From the NCBI GenBank assembly GCA_027078545.1, contig JALWXN010000004.1, positions 799,100-863,099 of the forward strand: a stretch of 64,000 nucleotides of DNA. The letters are read 5' to 3'. Positions 56,455-64,000 of this stretch are shown one piece after another (position 1 is the first letter of the stretch; the number at the start of each line of letters is the position of its first letter). The notes below the pieces were generated by a model. It did no database searches and was not told where the DNA came from. It worked only from the letters and a program-made list of their open reading frames with translations. Source of the stretch: Nitrososphaeria archaeon. Its GTDB lineage: Archaea > Thermoproteota > Nitrososphaeria > Geothermarchaeales > JDFR-13. A program made the translations under genes and the position numbers.

Positions 56455-56969
56455 CCAACTATGATTGTGTAGACCAGGTAGAAGACTATAGTCGAGACGA
56501 GTGTGGATATCGCCACTAGCCAGATGGGGGAGATCCTAGCCGACTTGATTATCCTACCACGGGGACGGACAGGGATCCTCCGCCTCTCCACATCCCTAAA
56601 CTCCCTACCCCATGAGATCTGCTCAGCCTGCCTAGAGGGCTGTGGAACGGTCACGGTGAAGGGCTCTATACATGGAGCCTTCTCAAGCTCGGCCCTCAGC
56701 TGATCCATATACCTATAGACGGTTGGGAATCGGCTCCTAGTCACAACCCTCCCGAGATCCTCCTTGTGACAGGCAAGCCTATCAAGGAGCCCCCTAAGCC
56801 TAAGACTCTCGAAAAACGTTGGGACTAGGGAGGGATCCTCCTCCTCAACCATCTCGATAGCGGTGTCCAGCTTTATGAGGAAGCCGTCGAGGCTATAGGT
56901 CAGCTCATGTGCCTGCCTAATATACTCGATAGCCTCCTCCAGCCTGGATCCCTCCATCAGTCTCCACAC
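56451..56969 (-). CDS. Tail-anchored helical protein
   Basis: 172 aa; soluble helical N-terminus, single C-terminal TM (ISPIWLVAISTLVSTIVFYLVYTIIVG). Confidence 0.6.
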   Translation of the reverse strand: MWRLMEGSRLEEAIEYIRQAHELTYSLDGFLIKLDTAIEMVEEEDPSLVPTFFESLRLRGLLDRLACHKEDLGRVVTRSRFPTVYRYMDQLRAELEKAPCIEPFTVTVPQPSRQAEQISWGREFRDVERRRIPVRPRGRIIKSARISPIWLVAISTLVSTIVFYLVYTIIVG

Positions 56970-57199
56970 CTCAATAATTAGTGTCCATTATATACTGCCG
57001 TCCCTACGTATATAAACCATCGTATATCTTCTCAGACTGATGGGGAAGACGAGATAAATAATGGTTAATCACAGACCATACCATAAACAGATCCATATCC
57101 ACCCTAAAACCCTTCATGGAACGGTTCGGAGGGTTTATATAGTATATGTATCCATCAAATTGAGACTGGGGCCTCAGAGCCCAAGACGGTGCCCAACAC

Positions 57200-58192
57200 A
57201 TGGAGAAAGCTATAGTCGTGAAAAACCTGAGGAAGGTATATGAAGGAGAGGTAGTAGCGGTAGATGACGTATCCTTCGAGGTGGAGAGGGGAGAGATATT
57301 CGGCTTCCTAGGCCCAAACGGGGCGGGTAAGACGACGACCATAAACATCCTAACAACCCTAGTCCCACCCACCTCTGGCGAGGCCTACGTAGGCGACCAT
57401 AAGGTGGGGGAGGAGGACGAGGAGATACGTAGGATTATAGGCCTCGTCCCCCAGGAGCTCACGGCGGACGACGAGTTGACGGGCTGGGAGAACATCTACC
57501 TCCAGGGGAGCCTCTACGGTATGTCGAGGAGCGAGATCAGGAGTGAGGCTAGGGAGCTCCTACAGATGGTTGGGCTGGAGGAGGCTGCAGATAGGCTCGT
57601 CAGGACCTATAGCGGGGGGATGAGGAGGCGTCTAGAGCTGGTTATGGGGCTTATCCATAAGCCGGAGATACTCTTCCTTGACGAGCCAACCCTAGGCCTA
57701 GATGTACAGACCAGGGCCCACCTATGGGACCATATCAGGAGGGTACGCAGCGAGTATGACATGACGATCTTCATGACTACACACTATATGGATGAGGCGG
57801 ATAAGCTATGCGACAGGATAGCCATTATAGACCATGGAAGGATAAAGGCTATAGGCACGCCCGACGAGCTTAAACGCATGGTGGAGGGCGACCTAGTCAT
57901 AGTGAGGACTGTGGACGGCCCACCCATAGATGTCAGGCTAGACGGGGTACCAGGCCTGAAGGACTACACCATAGACGGCACGGAGATAAGGATACGGGTG
58001 GAGGAGGGTGAGAGGGCAACCCCAGCCATCATCGAGAGCCTAGTCTCCAGGGGCTACCAGATACGGAGCGTCGAACTGGTCAGGCCAAGCCTGGAGCAGG
58101 TATTCCTGACACTCACAGGGAGGAGTATCAGGGAGGAGGAGGCCCTCGACACGATAAGCTACCGTGTCATGATGAGAAGGAGGAGGGGATAG
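57200..58192 (+). CDS. ABC transporter ATP-binding protein (DrrA-like)
   Basis: GFLGPNGAGKTTTINIL, YSGGMRRRLELVMGLIHKPEILFLDEPTLGLD. Confidence 0.93.
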   Translation: MEKAIVVKNLRKVYEGEVVAVDDVSFEVERGEIFGFLGPNGAGKTTTINILTTLVPPTSGEAYVGDHKVGEEDEEIRRIIGLVPQELTADDELTGWENIYLQGSLYGMSRSEIRSEARELLQMVGLEEAADRLVRTYSGGMRRRLELVMGLIHKPEILFLDEPTLGLDVQTRAHLWDHIRRVRSEYDMTIFMTTHYMDEADKLCDRIAIIDHGRIKAIGTPDELKRMVEGDLVIVRTVDGPPIDVRLDGVPGLKDYTIDGTEIRIRVEEGERATPAIIESLVSRGYQIRSVELVRPSLEQVFLTLTGRSIREEEALDTISYRVMMRRRRG

Positions 58193-58194
58193 AT

Positions 58195-59028
58195 ATGAGC
58201 GGCGCATTATGGGCATTGACGGAGAGGGAGATCAAGAAGTGGTATAGGAGGAGGATAGCCATAGTCTTCACATTCATAACCCCACTCATGTGGCTAGCAC
58301 TCTTCGGGAAGTCCTTCAACCTACTGAGCCTATTCAGAGCCCCCGACGACCTCCCACCCGAGATCGTTAGGACTGTCCAGGAGGTTATAGACTCCATAAT
58401 TACCCGGGCCTTCGGGACCACCGACTACTTCACCTACGTAGCTACAGGCATGTTCACAGTCTTCATACTATTCACCTCGATGTTCAGCGGGATGAGCCTG
58501 ATATTCGATAGGAGGCTAGGCTTCCTAAACAGGCTCCTCGTATCACCAGTCAAGAGGGAGACGATCTATCTAAGCAGGGTACTGGCAACAGTTATACGGA
58601 GCATACTACAGTTCACAGGGCTATTCATAATAGCGATAGCCCTAGGGATAAACCTCGGCCCGGGAGTGGGGCCCCTACATATATTCCTAACCTATCTAAA
58701 CCTAGCACTGGTAGCGTACATCTTCAGCAGCATATTCATCTCGATGATGCTCAGGGTGACGGAGCATGACACAGCCATCTCAATGGCGAACCTACTCAAC
58801 CTCCCACTGATGTTCGCGAGTAACAGTATCTTCCCAGAGGAGCAGATGCCCAGCTGGCTCAAGACTGTAGCCCTGCTAAACCCCATCTCCCATAGCAACG
58901 AGGTGGTTAGAACACTCCTGATCAGGGGCAGCCTAGAGATACCAGTGACAAGCCTGGCCTACCTACTCGGCCTAGCACTAGTATCCACGGTGATGGGCCT
59001 CTATCTAAGCAGGAGATACCTGAGGTAA
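58195..59028 (+). CDS. ABC-2 type transporter permease (DrrB-like)
   Basis: LTEREIKKWYRRRIAIVFTFITPLMWLALFGKSF, GFLNRLLVSPVKRETIYLSRVL. Confidence 0.88.
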   Translation: MSGALWALTEREIKKWYRRRIAIVFTFITPLMWLALFGKSFNLLSLFRAPDDLPPEIVRTVQEVIDSIITRAFGTTDYFTYVATGMFTVFILFTSMFSGMSLIFDRRLGFLNRLLVSPVKRETIYLSRVLATVIRSILQFTGLFIIAIALGINLGPGVGPLHIFLTYLNLALVAYIFSSIFISMMLRVTEHDTAISMANLLNLPLMFASNSIFPEEQMPSWLKTVALLNPISHSNEVVRTLLIRGSLEIPVTSLAYLLGLALVSTVMGLYLSRRYLR

Positions 59029-59033
59029 GGGGC

Positions 59034-60800
59034 CTACCTAGAGTATAGTGGGATCGGCGGCTTCCTAGCGAGGTAGATAGCTAGGCATACTAGGAACACG
59101 GCCACGCTCACCAGTATAGTGGCTGCACCGGCATTAACGTTGAAGTAGTAGCTCAGGTAGTACCCAACGAGACCACTGAAGACACCTATCGAGACGCTCA
59201 GCCCGATATACTGCCTAGGCCTCCTACTAACCAGGTATGCCGCAGATGGCGGGACGATGAGGGCGGCTATAGCGGGTATAGCCCCTATCGACATGAAGGC
59301 AGACACCGTGGATATAGCCAGGAGTAGGAGGAGGGCGTAGTGTATAAGGCCTATCCTCACTCCCATGGAGATCGCGGATACAGGGTCTATCGAGTATAGC
59401 AGGAGATGCCTATGGAAGAGTAGGAGTAGGACGCCTATCCCCAGGGCTGATAATACCGCCCTAGTCATCATCTCGCTGGAGACAGCCGTCACATCGGCGA
59501 AGAGCACGTCCTCAAGGGATATGTTGACACCTCCCATCGTAGAGATTATCAGTGTTGCTATGGCGAGCATAGAGGTGAAGGAGATAGCTATTATCACGTC
59601 AGCCCTAAGCGTGGTCACCCTCTCCAGCGTACCCACCGTAAACGCTATGAAGAGCCCTATTAGGAGGGCCCCCAGGTAGAAGTCCGTTGCGAGTAGATAT
59701 GCCATGAGCAGCCCTACTATAGCCCCATGCCCAAGGGCATCACTAAATATGGACCAGCCCCTAAGAACGGCATATGCACCCACGGCCGACGTCATAGCCA
59801 TAAGGATTATGAGTGTAAGGAAGCCCCTCCTCAGGAAGTCATAGGCAAGAGGCTTTAACAGTGGGTTGTCAATACTAGCCACCTCTATAGCTACCTCCCC
59901 AGGCCCCTCTATGAGGGCTTCTCTAATCACCTCGGTATTCCACCTTATCATCTCGATATAGCTATAGACCCCGTAGTCGGGAGCTAGGCTCTCGAGGACG
60001 ATGAAGCCATACGTCTCAAGGCCGGCCTCCTCCGCCAGTGTCTCAACAACCTCCCTGAGGGTAGTGCCCATCTCCTCATACTCGATAATTATTACAACCT
60101 CGCCGCTCAGAACCACGTCTTCGAACTGCTCCACAACCCATGCCGTGGCCGGTTCATATACACCAGCCGTCCCGGTTATATACCCCGAAACCTCCAATCC
60201 ATATCTCTCTGCATAGTACATCAGGCCATTCCTAACAGTGAATATCGATCTAGTGGATAGCCCAGGGTCGGAGAGCACGTCTATAACCCATGCGTCGAGA
60301 CTCTCCAACTCATCGAGATACCTATCCGCATTCTCCATGTAGATATCTCCATACTGTGGAGCCAACTCGGAGAAGAGGCTGGCAAGCTCCTCCACAAGCC
60401 GCATAGCGAGGCTTACATCGTGCCAGAAATAGGGGTTCTCATAGACCCTGGGCTCATACCTGGCCACTAGGTCTAGGATACTAACCACCCCCTCGCCATC
60501 CCTGAGGCCAGCCACGTTACTCGCGATAGCCAGTTCGGAGCCATAGCCCACGTATAGGAATAGATCCGCTAGGTAGGCCTTCTCAGAGTCGGAGGGGGTG
60601 AACTCATAGGTCGAGGCATGCCTCCCCGGGCGTAGGAGGCTCTCGGCATAGCCATACTCACCCAGTATGTTCCCGGCAATATCAGAGATGAAGGGGTAGG
60701 TAGTCACGATATATAGGCCCTCAGGCCTAGTCTGGACAGGGTCGCCAACGGCTAGGAGGGCTATGAATATTGCAATAACCACATATATCCATCTCCCCAT
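59034..60800 (-). CDS. Fused metal-binding protein (ZnuA-like) and ABC-3 permease (ZnuB-like)
   Basis: N-term YIVTTYPFISDIAGNILG...NPYFWHDVSLAMRLVEELA; C-term VGAYAVLRGWSIFSDALGHGAIVGLLMAYLL and MSIGAIPAIAALIVPPSAAYLV. Confidence 0.85.
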   Translation of the reverse strand: MGRWIYVVIAIFIALLAVGDPVQTRPEGLYIVTTYPFISDIAGNILGEYGYAESLLRPGRHASTYEFTPSDSEKAYLADLFLYVGYGSELAIASNVAGLRDGEGVVSILDLVARYEPRVYENPYFWHDVSLAMRLVEELASLFSELAPQYGDIYMENADRYLDELESLDAWVIDVLSDPGLSTRSIFTVRNGLMYYAERYGLEVSGYITGTAGVYEPATAWVVEQFEDVVLSGEVVIIIEYEEMGTTLREVVETLAEEAGLETYGFIVLESLAPDYGVYSYIEMIRWNTEVIREALIEGPGEVAIEVASIDNPLLKPLAYDFLRRGFLTLIILMAMTSAVGAYAVLRGWSIFSDALGHGAIVGLLMAYLLATDFYLGALLIGLFIAFTVGTLERVTTLRADVIIAISFTSMLAIATLIISTMGGVNISLEDVLFADVTAVSSEMMTRAVLSALGIGVLLLLFHRHLLLYSIDPVSAISMGVRIGLIHYALLLLLAISTVSAFMSIGAIPAIAALIVPPSAAYLVSRRPRQYIGLSVSIGVFSGLVGYYLSYYFNVNAGAATILVSVAVFLVCLAIYLARKPPIPLYSR

Positions 60801-60807
60801 GGATCAC

Positions 60808-61530
60808 TCACCTATAGGCCTCCTCCAACACCTCCCTACGTAGGACCTCGCCCGGCGGCCCTATCCTCACGATTCCATGCCTGAAGAGGATCACCCTATC
60901 GATCTCCTCCCCATCAGATATGTGGTGCTCCGTCAGGATGACGAGCTTTCCACGCCCCTTCTCCTCCTCGAGAACCCTCATGATCCTCTCCTCTGAGGGG
61001 AAGTCGATCGACTCGAAGGGCTCGTCGAGGATATAGATAGTTGGGTCCTGGGCCAATGCACGGGCTATCATTGCACGTGCTAGCTGCCCACCAGAGACCT
61101 CGGAGAGCCTATAGTCACGCCTATCCCAGAGGCCGACCCTCCTAAGGGCCTCCTCAACCATCCTATGATCCTCCTCCCCAGGCCTGGCTAGGAGGGGTAG
61201 CCTTGGATACCTACCCATCATGACGAAGTCGTAGAGTGTGATCGGCGCATATATGTTAACCTCGTCGAGCTGGGGGACATAGCCTATCTCCCTCCTGACA
61301 CCCGGATCCCTAACCGGGTCACGGCCTAGCACAGAGACCATGCCCGAGACGGGCTTGACGAGGCCTAGTATAGTCTTCACAAGGGTGGTCTTCCCACCAC
61401 CGTTCGGCCCAGCTATTAGGACGATCTCGCCGGGATACAGCTCTAGATCCAGGCCCTCAAACACAGGGCCATTCCTATCGCTATACTTGACAGTCACGTC
61501 TCTAAGCACTATGTATGGCTCCCGGGTCAT
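60808..61530 (-). CDS. ABC transporter ATP-binding protein (ZnuC/MntB-like)
   Basis: LIAGPNGGGKTTLVKTILGLVKP, LSEVSGGQLARAMIARALAQDPTIYILDEPF. Confidence 0.93.
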   Translation of the reverse strand: MTREPYIVLRDVTVKYSDRNGPVFEGLDLELYPGEIVLIAGPNGGGKTTLVKTILGLVKPVSGMVSVLGRDPVRDPGVRREIGYVPQLDEVNIYAPITLYDFVMMGRYPRLPLLARPGEEDHRMVEEALRRVGLWDRRDYRLSEVSGGQLARAMIARALAQDPTIYILDEPFESIDFPSEERIMRVLEEEKGRGKLVILTEHHISDGEEIDRVILFRHGIVRIGPPGEVLRREVLEEAYR

Positions 61531-61569
61531 CCCAATATAGAGTCTAGTGTTTTAGGCTTATTTAAACTT

Positions 61570-61586
61570 TTTTACCTAGGCTAAAA
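61570..61586. promoter_or_regulatory. Near-palindrome TTTTA-CCTAGG-C-TAAAA, candidate metal-regulator site
   Basis: Between the DtxR-type gene and the ABC gene, upstream of a TATA-like tract. Confidence 0.4.
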
Positions 61587-61592
61587 ACAACA

Positions 61593-62024
61593 TCAATCCC
61601 TAGACTCCATACACTTCTTGAGGAATCTATACAGCTTCTCAATAGTCTCGTCGGATAGGAAGTGCTCGGCCAGCTCCGCCTCTATATTCGCACGCTCCTC
61701 ATCAACCCCCAGCGCCAGGAACAGTTCCAGGAGCATCCCATGCCTCCTCGAGATCCTGCTGGCCAGCTCCTCACCCCTCCTCGTAAGCTTAGGATTCCTG
61801 TAGCGTCTATATTCAACCAGGCCCTTCTCCTCCAGCCTCTTCAACATGTTCGTGACGGATGCAGGGGTTACCCCTAGTATCCTGGCTATATCGGTTGGCT
61901 GGGCATATCCATGGCTCTTCTCAAGCTCATAGATAACCTCTATATAGTCCTCCTCAGCCATCGAGGCGAACCTCTTCTTCCTCCTATGAGCCTCCGCGAG
62001 GAGCTCCAGCCTATCCCTAGCCAA
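61593..62024 (-). CDS. DtxR/MntR family metal-dependent regulator
   Basis: MAEEDYIEVIYELEKSHGYAQPTDIARILGVTPASVTNMLKRLEEKGLVEYRRYRNPKLTRRGEELA...EAELAEHFLSDETIEKL. Confidence 0.88.
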   Translation of the reverse strand: MARDRLELLAEAHRRKKRFASMAEEDYIEVIYELEKSHGYAQPTDIARILGVTPASVTNMLKRLEEKGLVEYRRYRNPKLTRRGEELASRISRRHGMLLELFLALGVDEERANIEAELAEHFLSDETIEKLYRFLKKCMESRD

Positions 62025-62118
62025 CCCGGGACACCACCAAAATATTCCAGGGCCTATCCCTATATCACATTCTATAGTCTTGGCTAGAGCTTATTCCTTC
62101 TAGGCCTGGACGTGGGTA

Positions 62119-62604
62119 GTGGGTGAGATGTGTATATTCAGGCGGGCCTTGGAGAGGCGTGTAGAGACGGGGCTGGCCGGGCATAGGGTGGCTGTGGAGC
62201 CCCTGGGGAGGGGTAGGTTCAGGGAGGAGTGGAATTATAGGGTCTATGTAGATGGTAGGCTGTTCTGCCACGCCAAGTATTTCATGGGTAGGGGAGTATA
62301 TAGGCCCTGGATAGAGCTGTACAGCTTCACAGATGAGTGGCTGAGGCATAGGGATGATGAGGAGTTTCTAGCCAGCCTCTTCAGAATGGTTGGTGAATGC
62401 CTGGGGATTGGCGAGTCACTATTCATAGAATATGTCCACGACCCATTATTGACTAGGGAGATGGAGAAGGCCCATGATCCTGGGGATACGTATCTGGGGA
62501 GGATCCTTAGGAGGGCAGGGTTCGACAGGTTGAAGGACTGGTATATCCCCGAGGGTATGTGGGAGGGTGGCCAGAAGATAGAGGCTTGGAGGAGCAGTAG
62601 GTAG
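62119..62604 (+). CDS. Hypothetical protein, 161 aa
   Basis: Intact ORF between convergent/divergent confident genes; no family recognised. Confidence 0.55.
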   Translation: MGEMCIFRRALERRVETGLAGHRVAVEPLGRGRFREEWNYRVYVDGRLFCHAKYFMGRGVYRPWIELYSFTDEWLRHRDDEEFLASLFRMVGECLGIGESLFIEYVHDPLLTREMEKAHDPGDTYLGRILRRAGFDRLKDWYIPEGMWEGGQKIEAWRSSR

Positions 62605-62633
62605 AGGGGAAAAAGGAGGGGTTGTTAGTAAGG

Positions 62634-63245
62634 TTAGGGCGGGTTGACAGGCTCCTTCTTCTCCAGCCTCTTCTCAACCTCGTCCCAGTTGATCACCTTC
62701 CAGAAGTTCTCGACGTACTCAGCCCTCCTATTCTCGTACTGGAGGTAGTAGCTATGCTCCCAGAGGTCTGAGACGAGGATCGGGACGAGGCTGGCCGGGT
62801 GGTTCAGGTTATGCTTCTCCACCTGTAGGATGTAGAGGTTGTCCTCCGGGTCGACGTAGAGGATTGCCCAGCCAACGCCCTCGAGGGTGTTGCTAGCCGT
62901 GGTGAAGACCTTCTTGAAGTTCTCGAAGCTCCCGAACTGCTTGTCGATCAGGTCGCCTATCCTCCCGCCGGGCTTATTGTCATCGCTGGGTGGCGCCAGG
63001 TTTGGCCAGAACAGGGTATGGAGTATATGCCCGTTTAGATGGAAGCTTAGATCCCTCATCACAGCCCTGACATCGATCTCGAGCTCGCCCTTGGCATACT
63101 TATCCAGCTTCTCAAGGGCGGCGTTAGCCCCCTTGACGTATGCAGCGTGGTGCTTGTCGTGGTGCAGCTCCATGATCCTCTTACTGATGACCGGCTCCAA
63201 GGCGTCGTAGGAATATGGTAGTGGGGGTAGGTTGAACCTCTTCAT
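62634..63245 (-). CDS. sod: Superoxide dismutase (Fe/Mn)
   Basis: LPPLPYSYDALEPVISKRIMELHHDKHHAAYVKGANAAL, SFHLNGHILHTLFWPNL, SDLWEHSYYLQYENRRAEYVENFWKVINW. Confidence 0.95.
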   Translation of the reverse strand: MKRFNLPPLPYSYDALEPVISKRIMELHHDKHHAAYVKGANAALEKLDKYAKGELEIDVRAVMRDLSFHLNGHILHTLFWPNLAPPSDDNKPGGRIGDLIDKQFGSFENFKKVFTTASNTLEGVGWAILYVDPEDNLYILQVEKHNLNHPASLVPILVSDLWEHSYYLQYENRRAEYVENFWKVINWDEVEKRLEKKEPVNPP

Positions 63246-63293
63246 GTTAATTGATTTAACTCCCCCCGGATATTTAACGCCTAGATATATATA

Positions 63294-63662
63294 CTACCCG
63301 TTATCCCTATACCTGTCGAAACGCTCCCTATTCAGGCTCAGCTTCTTCCTGAACCACTCCTCGAGATCCATCTCCAATAGGTTGGCGGTTATAACGGTGT
63401 AGATGAATATGTCGATAAGCTCCTCCCTCAGCTGGTCCAGCCTCTCCCTCTCCTCCAGACCCAGGTGCATATACTCCCTCCTCATCTTCTTCACGATATT
63501 GGCGAACTCTCCCACCTCACCTGCGAGTGCGACTACCAGGTACTCCAGCCTGTCTAGGAAGTCTTCGTAACCCTCGATCCTCCAGAACTCTGGGAAGTAT
63601 TCTAGGTCGAACTCCTTCTGAATCTTCTGTAGCTCCCTAAGCTCCATCCCACTATCCACCAT
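63294..63662 (-). CDS. MazG-like nucleotide pyrophosphohydrolase
   Basis: LEYLVVALAGEVGEFANIVKKMRREY, LREELIDIFIYTVITANLLEMDLEEWFRKKL. Confidence 0.8.
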   Translation of the reverse strand: MVDSGMELRELQKIQKEFDLEYFPEFWRIEGYEDFLDRLEYLVVALAGEVGEFANIVKKMRREYMHLGLEERERLDQLREELIDIFIYTVITANLLEMDLEEWFRKKLSLNRERFDRYRDNG

Positions 63663-63727
63663 TTAAGGTGGTCTCCCTAGATGGTTAAAAGCCTGTCCCA
63701 CCGCCTGATGATCAATGCATGACTATG

Positions 63728-63745
63728 TGTCGAGAATCCTCGACA
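63728..63745. repeat. Palindrome TGTCGAG-AATC-CTCGACA
   Basis: Perfect 7-bp arms; 16/18 identical to 49907-49924, both followed by GGCC. Confidence 0.7.
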
Positions 63746-63808
63746 GGCCTATCCAGCCCACTAAACATATGTATTATTAAGTGTCGAGCCACCATAACAC
63801 TGGGTGTA

Positions 63809-64000
63809 ATGAGTGGCGTAGCCGATCTCATGAAGAGGCTTGAGGAGCTTGTACGGCTTCCATTCTACGCGTTGATGGGTATAGCCGGTGATAAGCTGGT
63901 CTACATGACTACTGAGCAGGGCGTCGTACGGCTATGGGTATCCAACAAGGATGGGAGTGATAAGAGGCCTGCATCTGGTGAGAGGGTGACCGCACTCTCA
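63809..64000 (+). CDS. Partial CDS, possible beta-propeller/S9 peptidase N-terminus
   Basis: MSGVADLMKRLEELVRLPFYALMGIAGDKLVYMTTEQGVVRLWVSNKDGSDKRPASGERVTALS, open at window end. Confidence 0.5.
   Translation, partial: MSGVADLMKRLEELVRLPFYALMGIAGDKLVYMTTEQGVVRLWVSNKDGSDKRPASGERVTALS

Noticed and set aside
63246-63260. GTTAA-N5-TTAAC next to the SOD start
   Set aside because: Short AT-rich arms adjacent to the start codon; probably TATA/initiator composition.
1-64000. tRNA, rRNA, CRISPR arrays, transposases or integrase genes
   Set aside because: I looked for T-loop-like GTTCRANTC contexts, spaced direct repeats and DDE/tyrosine-recombinase motifs and saw none convincing; a tRNAscan-SE/Infernal run would be decisive.

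Overview
Gene-dense window from an archaeal chromosome, probably a hyperthermophilic Thermoproteota (Crenarchaeota) member: AGG/ATA-rich codon usage, short intergenic gaps, TATA boxes close to start codons, prefoldin, MoxR/DUF58 and a class III-like signal on a sugar-binding protein. I recognise about 60 protein genes. They include partial argF, a three-gene DUF2589-like operon, acetyl-CoA synthetase, a co-directional cluster with an argininosuccinate-lyase-like and an arginine-deiminase-fold enzyme, VKOR, tandem large secreted beta-helix-like paralogs, a sugar ABC transporter without a local ATPase, VapBC, a B12-dependent methylmalonyl-CoA mutase locus, a MoxR cluster, a class II-type HMG-CoA reductase, an FTR1 iron permease locus, a fused ZnuA-ZnuB-like transporter with a DtxR-type regulator, Fe/Mn SOD, and an 841-aa protein ending in an exosortase/archaeosortase-like core. 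I found no rRNA, tRNA, CRISPR or transposon that I can support. The strongest leads are: (1) a 19-bp palindrome shared (17/19) by the promoters of FTR1 and a small CtaA-like membrane protein, suggesting an iron/heme regulon; (2) the archaeosortase-like giant protein; (3) the guanidino-substrate gene cluster; (4) the overlapping DUF2589 trio; (5) a recurrent TGTCGAG-N4-CTCGACA palindrome at two unlinked intergenic sites. All family calls come from reading motifs by eye, with no database searches.
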